Positions 27,577 to 36,935 of a stretch of 64,000 nt of DNA are shown piece by piece. Made by a program: the position numbers and the translations under genes. The DNA comes from Chryseobacterium indologenes. Its GTDB lineage: Bacteria > Bacteroidota > Bacteroidia > Flavobacteriales > Weeksellaceae. The stretch covers positions 1 through 64,000 of the forward strand of contig NZ_LJOD01000011.1 in the NCBI RefSeq assembly GCF_001295265.1, given 5' to 3'. The notes below the pieces were generated by a model. The model had not been told where the DNA came from and ran no database searches. It saw nothing but the letters and a program-made list of their open reading frames with translations. How positions within the stretch are numbered: the first letter of the stretch is position 1; every line of letters begins with the position of its first letter.

Positions 27577-27604
27577 AAAAACCTGCTGAAATTCAGCAGG
27601 TTTT
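27577..27604 (-). terminator. Terminator of tRNA-Ser
   Basis: CCTGCTGA pairs with TCAGCAGG, and on the minus strand a T5 run follows. It lies directly after the tRNA 3' end. Confidence 0.85.
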
Positions 27605-27609
27605 ATTTG

Positions 27610-27696
27610 CAGAGAGGAAGGGATTCGAACCCTCGATACAGTTACCCGTATACTACCTTTCCAGGGTAGCTCCTTCAACCACTCGGACACCTCTCT
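27610..27696 (-). tRNA. tRNA-Ser (anticodon GGA)
   Basis: An 87-base class II tRNA: acceptor AGAGAGG/CCTCTCT with discriminator G (27610), the TGTCCGAGTGG D-arm start typical of serine tRNAs, and anticodon stem CTACC/GGTAG around loop CTGGAAA (anticodon GGA). A long variable arm and T-loop TTCGAAT follow. CCA is not encoded. Confidence 0.95.
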
Positions 27697-27751
27697 AATT
27701 GAGATTGCAAAAATAGAGTATTTTCCGGAATCTGCAAATTATTTGTGAAAA

Positions 27752-28768
27752 TTAATTGGATATTTCTCCACAAAGGCTTTTAGCAAAGTTATCAGCAAAT
27801 GTTCCCGGGTAGCTTGGATTGTCAATCAGGTGCATTGCCTTGGTAATTGCACTTTCTGCAGTAATATCCCTTCCGCTGATGGCTCCAATCCTTGAAAATA
27901 TATTGCTGTTCTCATATTTTCCGAATGATATTCCTCCTGATATACATTGGCTTACAACCACAATCTCTGTCCCGTTGTTTCTGATAGCCTCAAGTGTTTC
28001 CTGTGTCTTTTCACTGCTGAAAATTGTTCCCGAACCGAATACCTGAAGAATCAGAACTTTCATTTTGGGAATCTCTTTGAAATGGCTGAGGTGCATTCCC
28101 GGAAAAATTCTCCAGAACAGAATATCTTCAGAAATATGTTCATCCACATGAAATTGTATCTGAGGATCACAACGGTAAAGATTTTCTTTGATAATATTCA
28201 GATGAACTCCGGACTGCCCGAGAATAGGGTAGTTAGGACTGGAATAGGCATCAAAATATTCTGCAGAATACTTCAGGGTCCTGTTTCCTCTTAATAATTT
28301 ATATTCAAAATAGATCGCAACTTCCTGGATAACCGCTTCATCATTTTCATAAAGGCTGGCATAATAGAGGCTGGTCAGAAGATTTTCCTTTGCATCGGTT
28401 CTGAGGTCACCAATCGGAAGCTGGGAGCCTGTCATGATTACCGGCTTTCTAAGTCCTTTCAGCATGAAACTTAATGCAGAAGCGGTGTAAGACATTGTAT
28501 CTGTTCCGTGAAGGATCAGAAACCCGTCATAATCATCATAATTCTTGTAGATATAATTGGCAATGATTTTCCATTCTTCAGGTCCCATATCCGATGAATC
28601 CAGCGGTTTTGCGAAAGGATGTACAAAAACTTCACATTCCATTAGCTTCATTTCGGGCATTTTTTCGAAAATGTTTCCAAAATCAAAGGCGCGAAGGCTT
28701 CCGGTTTCATAATCTTTTTCCATACCGATGGTTCCCCCGGTATAAATGAGCAGGACTTTTCGTTTCAT
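27752..28768 (-). CDS. ansA: Type I L-asparaginase
   Basis: Hydrolyses asparagine to aspartate and ammonia. The 338-residue cytoplasmic protein, without a signal peptide, begins KVLLIYTGGTIGM, containing the first catalytic Thr motif (TGGTIG). It carries the second motif HGTDTMSYTASALSF (about 85-99) and the conserved GSQLPIGDLRTDAKENL (about 117-133). Lack of a signal peptide and the length fit the cytoplasmic AnsA type. It is divergent from the TrmH-like gene, with about 160 bases between them. Confidence 0.94.
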   Translation of the reverse strand: MKRKVLLIYTGGTIGMEKDYETGSLRAFDFGNIFEKMPEMKLMECEVFVHPFAKPLDSSDMGPEEWKIIANYIYKNYDDYDGFLILHGTDTMSYTASALSFMLKGLRKPVIMTGSQLPIGDLRTDAKENLLTSLYYASLYENDEAVIQEVAIYFEYKLLRGNRTLKYSAEYFDAYSSPNYPILGQSGVHLNIIKENLYRCDPQIQFHVDEHISEDILFWRIFPGMHLSHFKEIPKMKVLILQVFGSGTIFSSEKTQETLEAIRNNGTEIVVVSQCISGGISFGKYENSNIFSRIGAISGRDITAESAITKAMHLIDNPSYPGTFADNFAKSLCGEISN

Positions 28769-28935
28769 GAATTACTTTTTAGTAAGAATTTGAGCCTCAT
28801 TCAGGTTCATAGCCCAAAATTACGTTAATTTGCAAAGATTTGAAAATGAATGAAAGCTTATCATGAAATTTTATCAGAATAAGCCGGTAATCATAAGTGT
28901 TATATGGAACTATTGAAAAAAATAACAGGATGCAG

Positions 28936-29607
28936 ATGAAAGATTTAACGCAGACTTTTGAGTATTTGAAACAGTTTTTAACAGAAGAAAGACTCTCAAA
29001 AATTGAACATTTCTCCCGGGAAAGTTCAGATTTTGTACTGCCGGTTGTAGAAGATATTTATCAGTTTAGAAATGCAGCGGCCATTGTACGCTCTGTGGAG
29101 GCCTGCGGATTTCATAAAGTAGTGGCGTTACAGGAAGAATACAGTTTTGAACCCAATCTCCGGGTAACAAAAGGGGCAGATACCTGGGTAGAGGTGGAAA
29201 AACTTCCCAGAAACAAGGAGTCTTTTCAAAATATTAAAGACAGAGGATATAAAATTGTGGTTGTTTCTTTAGAAAATAATGCAAAAATGCTTCCTGAATA
29301 CGAAATTACGGAACCTATTGCTTTGGTTTTCGGAACTGAAATGGCAGGCGTATCGGAAGAAATTCTGGAATTTGCAGATGAGACGCTGGCTATCCCGATG
29401 TATGGCTTTACCAGAAGTTTTAATGTTTCTGTGGCAGCCTCAATCTGTATGTATGAATTGAAACAGAAGCTTATAAAATCTGATATTGATTATAAATTAA
29501 ATGAAGAAAAACTATTGAGAATGAAAATACTCTGGGCAGTTAACTCAATAAGAAGCGGGCAGCAGATCTTTGATAAATACCTTAAAGACCATAATCTTGA
29601 AATATAG
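28936..29607 (+). CDS. TrmH-family tRNA/rRNA ribose 2'-O-methyltransferase
   Basis: A SPOUT methyltransferase using S-adenosylmethionine to methylate an RNA ribose. The three SpoU motifs are present: YQFRNAAAIVRSVEACG, ALVFGTEMAGVSEEIL and IPMYGFTRSFNVSVAASICMYEL, whose Asn-Val-Ser turn forms the knot. Length (about 223 residues), an N-terminal helical extension and the C-terminal tail suggest TrmH (tRNA Gm18), but other TrmH relatives modify rRNA. The frame extends upstream through a GTG at 28897; ATG 28936 (28930 is also possible) fits the family better. Confidence 0.88.
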   Translation: MKDLTQTFEYLKQFLTEERLSKIEHFSRESSDFVLPVVEDIYQFRNAAAIVRSVEACGFHKVVALQEEYSFEPNLRVTKGADTWVEVEKLPRNKESFQNIKDRGYKIVVVSLENNAKMLPEYEITEPIALVFGTEMAGVSEEILEFADETLAIPMYGFTRSFNVSVAASICMYELKQKLIKSDIDYKLNEEKLLRMKILWAVNSIRSGQQIFDKYLKDHNLEI

Positions 29608-29701
29608 CATTGGGTATTTTAAGTTTAAAGTTTGGCCTTTAGGTTTTTAAAATCTGGGTAACCTGTAAACAGAAATTCGTGTATTAGTGGCAATATAAAG
29701 C

Positions 29702-30403
29702 TTAATCTGTTTGCATATTGAAGTAGTTCCACGCTGCTACAAATACTCCGGCCGTTTCCGTTCTCAGTCTCTGGCTTCCCAGTGAAACGGCTTTAACTTT
29801 ATTTTCGGCTAAAAATGAAATCTCTTTTTCAGAAAAATCACCTTCCGGGCCGATTAAAAAAGTAAGCTGCTCCAACTGAGGAATAGTTTTAAGCTCTTTT
29901 CTTTCCAGGTTTTCATGGCAGTGTGCCACAAAAGTATGTTTGGAGTCAATATTCTTTAAAAAGTCACTAAGCTTTATTGCGTCATTAATTGCCGGAAAAT
30001 GAAATCTCAGGCTCTGTTTGGACGCAGCAATAGCCTGCTTTCTGATTTTATCGATATTGATATTCTTACGCTCGGTTTTTTCCGTTACAATAATACTGAT
30101 CTCTGAAACACCCATTTCCACGGCTTTCTCCACAAAAAATTCTATACGGTCAATATTTTTTGTCGGAGCAATAGCAATATGCAGTTTCGGACTGAATTCC
30201 GGAAGATTCTTTTTGATTTCCGAAACTTTTATTCCTGCTTTTTTACCCTCAACCAACAGCTGGCCCGAAGCCAGATTTCCTTTCCCGTCAGTTACATGAA
30301 TTTCTTCACCATCCTTCATCCTCAGCACTTTCACAATATGCTGCTGTTCATCATCATTAATGGTTACTGTGTTGTTGTCTATAGATCCGTAAAATAATTT
30401 CAT
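29702..30403 (-). CDS. rsmE: 16S rRNA (uracil1498-N3)-methyltransferase
   Basis: A SPOUT methyltransferase that modifies U1498 in the decoding region of 16S rRNA. The 233-residue length is normal. It has the N-terminal PUA-like part (EQQHIVKVLRMKDGEEIHVTDGKGN), ATKNIDRIEFFVEKAVEMGV-type sequence in the middle, and the knot motifs IGPEGDFSEKEI and SLGSQRLRTETA. It lies 44 bases upstream of... tsaD's stop is on its 5' side, so both genes are transcribed leftwards and may share a transcript started at tsaD. Confidence 0.95.
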   Translation of the reverse strand: MKLFYGSIDNNTVTINDDEQQHIVKVLRMKDGEEIHVTDGKGNLASGQLLVEGKKAGIKVSEIKKNLPEFSPKLHIAIAPTKNIDRIEFFVEKAVEMGVSEISIIVTEKTERKNINIDKIRKQAIAASKQSLRFHFPAINDAIKLSDFLKNIDSKHTFVAHCHENLERKELKTIPQLEQLTFLIGPEGDFSEKEISFLAENKVKAVSLGSQRLRTETAGVFVAAWNYFNMQTD

Positions 30404-30447
30404 AAAAATGGGTGTTGTTCACAAAGTAAAAAGGCTAATCTGCCCTT

Positions 30448-31464
30448 TTACAAATCATATTTCGCTGTAGCTGTTGTTCTGAGATCCGTAAACTCTCCTC
30501 TTTCAAACTTCAGCTGGGCTACCATGGCAATCATAGCTGCATTGTCTGTAGTATATTCAAATTTTGGAATGTAGATGCTCCATCCCAGTTTTTCTTTATT
30601 ATTTTCCATCGCTTTTCTTAAAGCAGAATTGGCAGATACACCACCGGCAATAGCAACTTCTTTGATGTTTAAATCAATGGCTGCTTTTTCAAGTTTATCC
30701 ATAAGGATTTCGATGATGGTTTTTTGTACCGAAGCACACAGATCATTGAGGTTTTCCCTGATGAAATCCGGGTTTTTTCTGACCTCTTTCTGTATGAAAT
30801 AAAGAACCGAAGTTTTGATACCGCTGAACGAATAATCATACTGCTGCATTTTAGGCTTGTTAAACGTAAAAGCATCCGGGTTTCCTTCTTTCGCCAGCCT
30901 GTCAATAATGGGTCCGGCAGGGTAGTCAAGATCAAAAATTTTCCCGATTTTATCAAAGGCTTCTCCTGCAGCGTCATCAATTGTTTTTCCGATAATTTCC
31001 ATATCGAAATAATCTTTTACCAATACAATCATGGTATGTCCGCCGCTTACCGTAAGACACAGAAACGGGAATTTAGGCGGCATAGGATTTGCATCCTCAA
31101 TAAAATGGGCTAAAATGTGAGCCTGGAGATGATTTACTTCTATTAACGGTACATTTAAACTCATTGCCAGAGACTTGGCAAAGGAGGTTCCTACAAGAAG
31201 AGATCCTAAAAGTCCGGGTCCGCGTGTAAATCCTATAGCAGAAATAGCATTTTGTTGTATATTTGCTTTAGTAATAGATTTTTCAACAACGGGGATTATA
31301 TTTTGCTGATGTGCTCGCGATGCCAGTTCGGGAACCACACCACCGTATTCTTTATGGATGGCCTGATTCGCAGCAATGTTCGACAAAATGCAGTTTCCCT
31401 TGATGATAGCTGCTGAGGTGTCGTCGCAGGACGATTCAATACCTAAAATTATAGAGTCGCTCAT
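30448..31464 (-). CDS. tsaD: tRNA N6-threonylcarbamoyladenosine transferase TsaD
   Basis: Transfers the threonylcarbamoyl group to A37 of ANN-decoding tRNAs, with TsaB, TsaE and TsaC (none seen here). ATG 31464 gives MSDSIILGIESSCDDTSAAI, the normal family start; the frame's upstream extension to 31527 is not part of the protein. Motifs include GGVVPELASRAH, the metal-binding VNHLQAHILAH, SGGHTMIV and a KIGKIFDLDYPAGP segment. The 338-residue length is typical. Its start codon is only four bases from the start of tamB on the other strand. Confidence 0.96.
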   Translation of the reverse strand: MSDSIILGIESSCDDTSAAIIKGNCILSNIAANQAIHKEYGGVVPELASRAHQQNIIPVVEKSITKANIQQNAISAIGFTRGPGLLGSLLVGTSFAKSLAMSLNVPLIEVNHLQAHILAHFIEDANPMPPKFPFLCLTVSGGHTMIVLVKDYFDMEIIGKTIDDAAGEAFDKIGKIFDLDYPAGPIIDRLAKEGNPDAFTFNKPKMQQYDYSFSGIKTSVLYFIQKEVRKNPDFIRENLNDLCASVQKTIIEILMDKLEKAAIDLNIKEVAIAGGVSANSALRKAMENNKEKLGWSIYIPKFEYTTDNAAMIAMVAQLKFERGEFTDLRTTATAKYDL

Positions 31465-31468
31465 AATA

Positions 31469-34400
31469 ATGGCAAAGTTAGAGAATAATAACGAGAATGA
31501 GAATAAAAAATCAGTAGCTGAAAACATAAGTGATCAGGTACAGAAAACTGTAGGAAATGTAGAAGGTAGTGTAAAAGAAACAGTTAAAGAAGCGTCTGAA
31601 CTGGCATCAGATGCTATTCATCATCCTATAGAAACAGCTGAGGAATTTGGGAAACAGGCTATGAAAGATGTTACCAGCTATTCCTGGTGGGCAAAGCTTC
31701 TTCTCATTCTTTTCTGGCTTGGGATTATTCTTGTGGGCAGTGTTCTTGTGATAATCAACCTCCCTGCAACCAAGCAGTGGGCAGCCGATCAGGCTCTTCA
31801 GATTGTAAACAAAGATTTTAAGGCGGATATGTCTACAGAAAGTGTAGACGTTAATTATTTTGGAAATGTAACGATAAAAGGACTAAAAGTTAAAGATTAC
31901 AAGGGTCTGGAATTTATCACCGCAAGAGAGTTCCGTGCCAATTCAGACTGGATGTCGCTTGCTTATAATGCTATTTCGGGAAACAGTAACTCTTTAAGTT
32001 TTAATTCTCTCACGCTTGTAAACGCAGATGTAAAGGTCATTACCTATAAAGGAGACAGTATTTCCAACTTTATCAGGTTTACAGAGCTTTTTGACAGCGG
32101 GAAAAAAAGAGATCCGAAGAAACCTCCTTTTCAGCTGGATTCCCGCGTACAGATTATTGATTCAAAAGTATCCATTGTTAATCAGAATTCTCCCGGAGAT
32201 CCCGGAAAATGGCTTACTGCAACCAAGTTCAATCTTAAAGCTCCCAATGTAAAAGTCAACGGACCCAATGTATCAGCATTGATCAATAATATGTCATTCG
32301 TTACTTCAAGATGGGGAAAATCTCATTTTGTAGACACATTTTCAACCGAACTTTCTTTAACGCACCAATTTCTGTCATTAAAAGATCTGACCTTAAATAC
32401 AGACCATTCATTACTGCAGGGAAATATTAAATTTAACCTTAATAACGGTTCATGGGCAGGTTTTGCAGATCGTGTGCGCTGGGATATGGATATTCAGCAG
32501 GGAAGCCAGCTTAGCGGATATGATATCAGCTATTTTGTAACCAACTGGGATAATTTCAAACCATTTAACCTGGCAGGGAAAATGACCGGCCCTTTAAATA
32601 AGTTTCACCTCGAAAACTTCCTGATCAGAAATCCTGATGTGAATATTGCAACCAGTACAATGAAGGTAGACAGGCTGCTAAAAGGAAATTTTTCTATTGA
32701 AACCAATGACCTTTCTGCAGATTTTACCTATAAGGACCTTAAAGCAATGATGCCCTCATTCATTGCCAAAAAAATGAAAAATTTTGCCGATGATTTCGGG
32801 AAACTGAAATATAACGGCACAGCAAAAGTAAATCCACAGCAGGTATACGTATCATCAGGAAACCTGATGACAGGAATCGGGCAGGCAAAAATTTCAAAAT
32901 TTTCTCTTACTGAGTACAGTACAGCCATGCCTAAATATTCCGGATATGCTGAAGTAAAAGATCTGAATACTTCAGTGATCACAAAAAACAAAACGGTAGG
33001 TCTTATTTCCGGTAAATTTGATATTAACGGGCAGAGCTTTGACGTGAATACGATGCGTCTGACTACGAAATCCCAGATCTCCATTATTGAGATTATGAAT
33101 AAGGAAATTAATAATCTGTATCTGGACGGACTTTTAGACCATAAAAAATACAACGGACTGATCACCGTAAATGATGAGCAGACCAAAGCAACAATTAAAG
33201 GGCTTATTGATTTCAGCACCTCAAAGGTGGCAATGGATGTGAATGCAGATGTAAGCCATCTGAACATGAATTATTTCACCAACAAACCCGGAAACCAGAT
33301 TGTCAGCGGAAAGGTAAACGGCAAAATGGCTATGTCTTCCGTTAATGATCTTACGCTGGATGTTGAAGCCAGTGATCTTCATTTTGCAACGGCTACTCAG
33401 AAGTATATTATTCCTAAAGCTAAAGCCAAAACGTTTATTGAAGGTGGCGGAAGAGTGATAGAAATTGATGCGCCGGGAGCTGCGAACGGGAAAATATCCG
33501 GGAAATATAACCTGGCAGATCTTGCCGGAATGGTAGAAAACGGAATCGGGAAAATATTAGTGGGACCTCCGCCAAGAAAATTGTACAGAGGCCAAAGCTT
33601 TACAATGAATTTTGACGTTCAGCAGGGAGTTATCAATTATTTTCTTCCGGACCTGAAACTTCCGCAGGGAGCTGTGGTAGAAGGTGAATATGACGGAAAT
33701 TCAAACAATCTGATTCTAAATATGGATGCTTCTTCTTTAAAGTATATCATGACGAAGAAGGAAGAGGTCTCGGATGCTGATAAAGCACTCGCTGCAGCCA
33801 ATCCTGAATACAAGATCAACGACCGGACCAATATTTCCAGAGATAGTGCCATGATTGACAGTGTTATGGTAAGAATCAATACCGCGAATCTTGATGAACA
33901 GCTTTATGCAAGAATCGGCAGGCTGGAATATAATAAGAATGTTATCAGGAATTTTGAGCTGAAAGGTAAAAATGAAAACGGAACCGCCTTACATCTTGCA
34001 ACCACATTCAGACATGGCAGTCCTGAAGATGAAATTGATGATAATCTTAAAGCGTATGCAATTAATGTAGATCAGTCTACCAATGCTGCCGGAGATTATG
34101 TTTTCAAATTTGAGCCTACAGAAGTGAAGTTCAATGATGTGACATGGGCTATTGATACGAGCCCGGAACTGGATCACTCTATTACTTACAGGAAGAAAAC
34201 AGAAGATTTTGATATACGGAACCTTAGGATATATTCGGATAAAAGCGCATTGTTTATTAAGGAAGCACAGTTTAAATCAATAAAAGATTTTTACGTAGAT
34301 GCGGATATTCATGATTTTGCTATTGAGAAACTTCTTGAAATGAAGTCCGGAGGAAATCCTATGGATATTAAAGGACTTGCTAACGGAAGCGTGAAGATCA

Positions 34401-36259
34401 GAATGGATAAGAATACGCTGCAGCCCCTGGTAGACCTCACTGTGGATGACATTATGATGAACGGAAATGATATGGGAGATCTTACCGTTTCTGCAACAAA
34501 CGGATTCTCTCTTAATGTTTATGATATTGATGTAAAGGTTTCTTCCGCAGGGATCATCGGAAATAATAATCTGAACCTTACCGGTACCGTAAATAATAAT
34601 ACAGCATCACCAACTATTGATCTTACGGCAGAAATGCGTGATTTTGACCTTGGATTTACCCAGCAGTTTGTTCAGTCTATCTTTGGAAATCTTAGAGGAA
34701 AGGCAACAGGAGATCTTAAAATCAGTGGAAAGTTCAGCGATCTGGATTATAGCGGGGATATTGCTCTGAAAGATTTTGGATTAAAATTGTTATTCACCGG
34801 GGTAGATTATTCATTTGATGATACTGTGATTGGCCTTTCAAGAGGGCTTGCGATCCTTAATAATATTGAAGTGCATGACGGAAGAACCAATTCCAAAGGA
34901 ACAATTTCCGGTGCTATCCAGTTTGAAACGCTTTCTTCAATGGGGGTCAACCTGATCATGAGGGCAGATAATCTTTTGATGCTGAATACCACCCAGAAAG
35001 ATTTTGATTTATTTTGGGGAAGAGTATATGGACAGGGGGATCTGTATGTGGATGGCCCTGTTTCGGGATTGAGTATTTCTACGCCTAATATGAAGGCTCT
35101 TAACGGAAGTACTTTCACTTTTAATTCCAGCTCTACATCCAATGTTGAAGAATTTAAAATGCTGAGATTCCTGAAAGAAGGAAAAGACGGGCTGATTACC
35201 CTGGAAGAAAAGAAAAGAACAGGAGCTAATATGAATATTGACTTCAGTCTTGATGTAGATAAAGGAACCACTGTAAATGTTCTTGTAGGGGATGATGTGG
35301 GGAATATTTCTGTAAAAGGTATGGCAGATAAACTCAGGTTCCAGATGGGAAGACAGGGGAATATTGCCATGAACGGTACCTATAAAGTGGATAACGGAAC
35401 TTTTGTTTCTAAAGCAATTCTCAATAAAACGTTCCAGATTGAAAAGAATAGCAGCATCAGATGGGACGGAGATGCTATGAAACCCGCGCTGGATATTAAA
35501 GCCAATTATGTAAGAATGGTTTCCAATGCCGGAGAATATTTAAGTATCGGCAGATTGCAGCCTATCAGTGTACTGCTTCAGGCCAGCATTACCCAGACCC
35601 TTATTAATCCTAAAATAGACCTGAACGTTACAGCGCTGGATGTTTCCAGCCAGGTAAAGGAAACACTGGCTGCAAAGATGAGCCAGGAGGGGGAAAAAGT
35701 ACTTCAGTTCGGTTCTGTACTGCTTCTGAGTACCTTTAATGTATCGAATACCGGTGGAGTAGGATTTGACGTGGCCGGTGTTGCGGAATCCTCGGGGTAT
35801 AATATGCTCCTTAAGCAACTGGGCTCCGTTCTTAACACCATGAGTAATGAATTCCAGATTGACCTCAATTACGTAAAAGGAGACCAGAACTCCAATACCG
35901 GTGATAGGGCAAATGCCGGAGTAAGTGTCGCTCTTTCACCGAGGGTGAACATCAAAACCGGGCTTGGAATTCCATTGAATAAAACAGAAAGTACCCAGAA
36001 TAATTATCTGTCCGGGGAAGGCTCTATTGAATATGATATTTCCAAGAAAAATGACGGTAGCCTTATCCTGAGAGGGTATTCCAAGCCTACCAATATTGGG
36101 ATGGTGAGTACGAATGGTTCTGCAAATCAGGCGTATGGAGGGGGTGTTGTATGGAGTAAAAGCTTTAATTCTTTATTTAAAAAGAAGAAAAAAGATAAAA
36201 AACTGCCAGAGTCCAAAACAGAAATAAAAACAGATTCTATAAAATCAGATAGTAAATAA
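31469..36259 (+). CDS. tamB: Translocation/assembly module TamB-like protein
   Basis: A very large envelope protein (1596 residues from ATG 31469) of the TamB/DUF490 (AsmA-like) class. Such proteins span from the inner to the outer membrane and are implicated in lipid transport or outer-membrane protein assembly. It has a charged, LEA-like helical N-terminus (1-70), one membrane helix (about 74-98, WAKLLLILFWLGIILVGSVL), then more than 1,400 residues of repetitive beta strands. The C-terminal DUF490 region lies near 1250-1540. An extended start at 31376 would fall inside tsaD and is rejected. The last residues are lysine-rich. Confidence 0.88.
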   Translation: MAKLENNNENENKKSVAENISDQVQKTVGNVEGSVKETVKEASELASDAIHHPIETAEEFGKQAMKDVTSYSWWAKLLLILFWLGIILVGSVLVIINLPATKQWAADQALQIVNKDFKADMSTESVDVNYFGNVTIKGLKVKDYKGLEFITAREFRANSDWMSLAYNAISGNSNSLSFNSLTLVNADVKVITYKGDSISNFIRFTELFDSGKKRDPKKPPFQLDSRVQIIDSKVSIVNQNSPGDPGKWLTATKFNLKAPNVKVNGPNVSALINNMSFVTSRWGKSHFVDTFSTELSLTHQFLSLKDLTLNTDHSLLQGNIKFNLNNGSWAGFADRVRWDMDIQQGSQLSGYDISYFVTNWDNFKPFNLAGKMTGPLNKFHLENFLIRNPDVNIATSTMKVDRLLKGNFSIETNDLSADFTYKDLKAMMPSFIAKKMKNFADDFGKLKYNGTAKVNPQQVYVSSGNLMTGIGQAKISKFSLTEYSTAMPKYSGYAEVKDLNTSVITKNKTVGLISGKFDINGQSFDVNTMRLTTKSQISIIEIMNKEINNLYLDGLLDHKKYNGLITVNDEQTKATIKGLIDFSTSKVAMDVNADVSHLNMNYFTNKPGNQIVSGKVNGKMAMSSVNDLTLDVEASDLHFATATQKYIIPKAKAKTFIEGGGRVIEIDAPGAANGKISGKYNLADLAGMVENGIGKILVGPPPRKLYRGQSFTMNFDVQQGVINYFLPDLKLPQGAVVEGEYDGNSNNLILNMDASSLKYIMTKKEEVSDADKALAAANPEYKINDRTNISRDSAMIDSVMVRINTANLDEQLYARIGRLEYNKNVIRNFELKGKNENGTALHLATTFRHGSPEDEIDDNLKAYAINVDQSTNAAGDYVFKFEPTEVKFNDVTWAIDTSPELDHSITYRKKTEDFDIRNLRIYSDKSALFIKEAQFKSIKDFYVDADIHDFAIEKLLEMKSGGNPMDIKGLANGSVKIRMDKNTLQPLVDLTVDDIMMNGNDMGDLTVSATNGFSLNVYDIDVKVSSAGIIGNNNLNLTGTVNNNTASPTIDLTAEMRDFDLGFTQQFVQSIFGNLRGKATGDLKISGKFSDLDYSGDIALKDFGLKLLFTGVDYSFDDTVIGLSRGLAILNNIEVHDGRTNSKGTISGAIQFETLSSMGVNLIMRADNLLMLNTTQKDFDLFWGRVYGQGDLYVDGPVSGLSISTPNMKALNGSTFTFNSSSTSNVEEFKMLRFLKEGKDGLITLEEKKRTGANMNIDFSLDVDKGTTVNVLVGDDVGNISVKGMADKLRFQMGRQGNIAMNGTYKVDNGTFVSKAILNKTFQIEKNSSIRWDGDAMKPALDIKANYVRMVSNAGEYLSIGRLQPISVLLQASITQTLINPKIDLNVTALDVSSQVKETLAAKMSQEGEKVLQFGSVLLLSTFNVSNTGGVGFDVAGVAESSGYNMLLKQLGSVLNTMSNEFQIDLNYVKGDQNSNTGDRANAGVSVALSPRVNIKTGLGIPLNKTESTQNNYLSGEGSIEYDISKKNDGSLILRGYSKPTNIGMVSTNGSANQAYGGGVVWSKSFNSLFKKKKKDKKLPESKTEIKTDSIKSDSK
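31473..31480 (-). promoter_or_regulatory. Candidate -7 box of tsaD inside tamB
   Basis: On the minus strand TAACTTTG matches TAnnTTTG exactly, eight bases before the tsaD ATG. It lies within the first codons of tamB. Transcription starting about six bases on would leave almost no leader. Confidence 0.4.
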
Positions 36260-36341
36260 TCGTAATATTTTAATGATTTTTATCATCTGTGTTAATTATT
36301 GTTAATATTTGATATAATTTTTTTAGTTAAATTATTTTTTA

Positions 36342-36349
36342 TAAATTTG
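36342..36349 (+). promoter_or_regulatory. -7 box of the Lrp-family gene
   Basis: TAAATTTG is an exact TAnnTTTG match, 44 bases before the start codon, in the AT-rich gap after tamB. Confidence 0.5.
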
Positions 36350-36393
36350 CAAAAAATACATAGATTTTTTAAGAAAATTGTAATTTAACTAAT

Positions 36394-36864
36394 ATGAACT
36401 ATCAACTGGACGAAATAGACAAGAAGATTCTTGATTTCTTAGTAGAGAACACAAGAATGCCTTTTACTGAAATTGCTAAACAGATGGATGTTTCCGCTGG
36501 TACAATTCACGTAAGAGTGAAAAAAATGGAAGATGCAGGTATTATTTTGGGATCATCTCTTAACATTGATTACGGTAAGCTGGACTATCACTTTACAGCT
36601 TTCATCGGGATTCTTTTGACAAAATCAAACCGTACTCAGGAAGTACTGAAAGAATTGTCAACCATTCCTAACGTAATTGAAGCTAGTGTTATCTCCGGAA
36701 AATACAATATTTTCTGTAAAGTAAGAGCGAAAAACACCGATGACGCAAAGAGAATTATCTATCAGATAGATGACATTCAGGATGTAATGAGAACGGAGAG
36801 TATGATCTCTATGGAGGAGTATTTGAGTGACAAAAACAGATTGATTAACGCTATCTCTGTTTAA
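36394..36864 (+). CDS. Lrp/AsnC family transcriptional regulator
   Basis: A 156-residue DNA-binding protein with an N-terminal winged helix-turn-helix (DEIDKKILDFLVENTRMPFTEIAKQMDVSAGTIHVRVKKMEDAG, residues 6-49). The C-terminal RAM/AsnC ligand-binding, oligomerising domain runs from about 65 to 145. Family members sense amino acids and control amino-acid or global metabolism. The target is not clear from the neighbourhood. It has its own promoter and a strong terminator. Confidence 0.93.
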   Translation: MNYQLDEIDKKILDFLVENTRMPFTEIAKQMDVSAGTIHVRVKKMEDAGIILGSSLNIDYGKLDYHFTAFIGILLTKSNRTQEVLKELSTIPNVIEASVISGKYNIFCKVRAKNTDDAKRIIYQIDDIQDVMRTESMISMEEYLSDKNRLINAISV

Positions 36865-36891
36865 TTCAAATTTTAAACGAATAATATATCC

Positions 36892-36929
36892 AAAGAACTT
36901 ATGAAATTATTCATAAGTTCTTTATTTTT
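36892..36929 (+). terminator. Terminator of the Lrp-family gene
   Basis: A 14-pair stem, AAAGAACTTATGAA (36892-36905) with TTCATAAGTTCTTT (36910-36923), has an ATTA loop and is followed by ATTTTT. Confidence 0.92.
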
Positions 36930-36930
36930 G
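36923..36930 (+). promoter_or_regulatory. -7 box embedded in the terminator tail
   Basis: TATTTTTG is an exact TAnnTTTG match made from the terminator's T-tract. It ends only five bases before ATG 36936. Confidence 0.4.
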
Positions 36931-36935
36931 TACCT

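Noticed and set aside
25677..27609. Integrated element with att repeats at tRNA-Ser
   Set aside because: No duplicate of the tRNA 3' end was found on the far side of the AT-rich gene, and there is no integrase gene.
27486..27698. 70-residue plus-strand frame across tRNA-Ser
   Set aside because: It is antisense to a tRNA gene and codes for RKGFEPS-type sequence that arises from tRNA antisense.
31376..31468. N-terminal extension of the TamB-like protein
   Set aside because: It lies antisense inside tsaD, has no signal or membrane features, and the natural start MAKLENN is at 31469.
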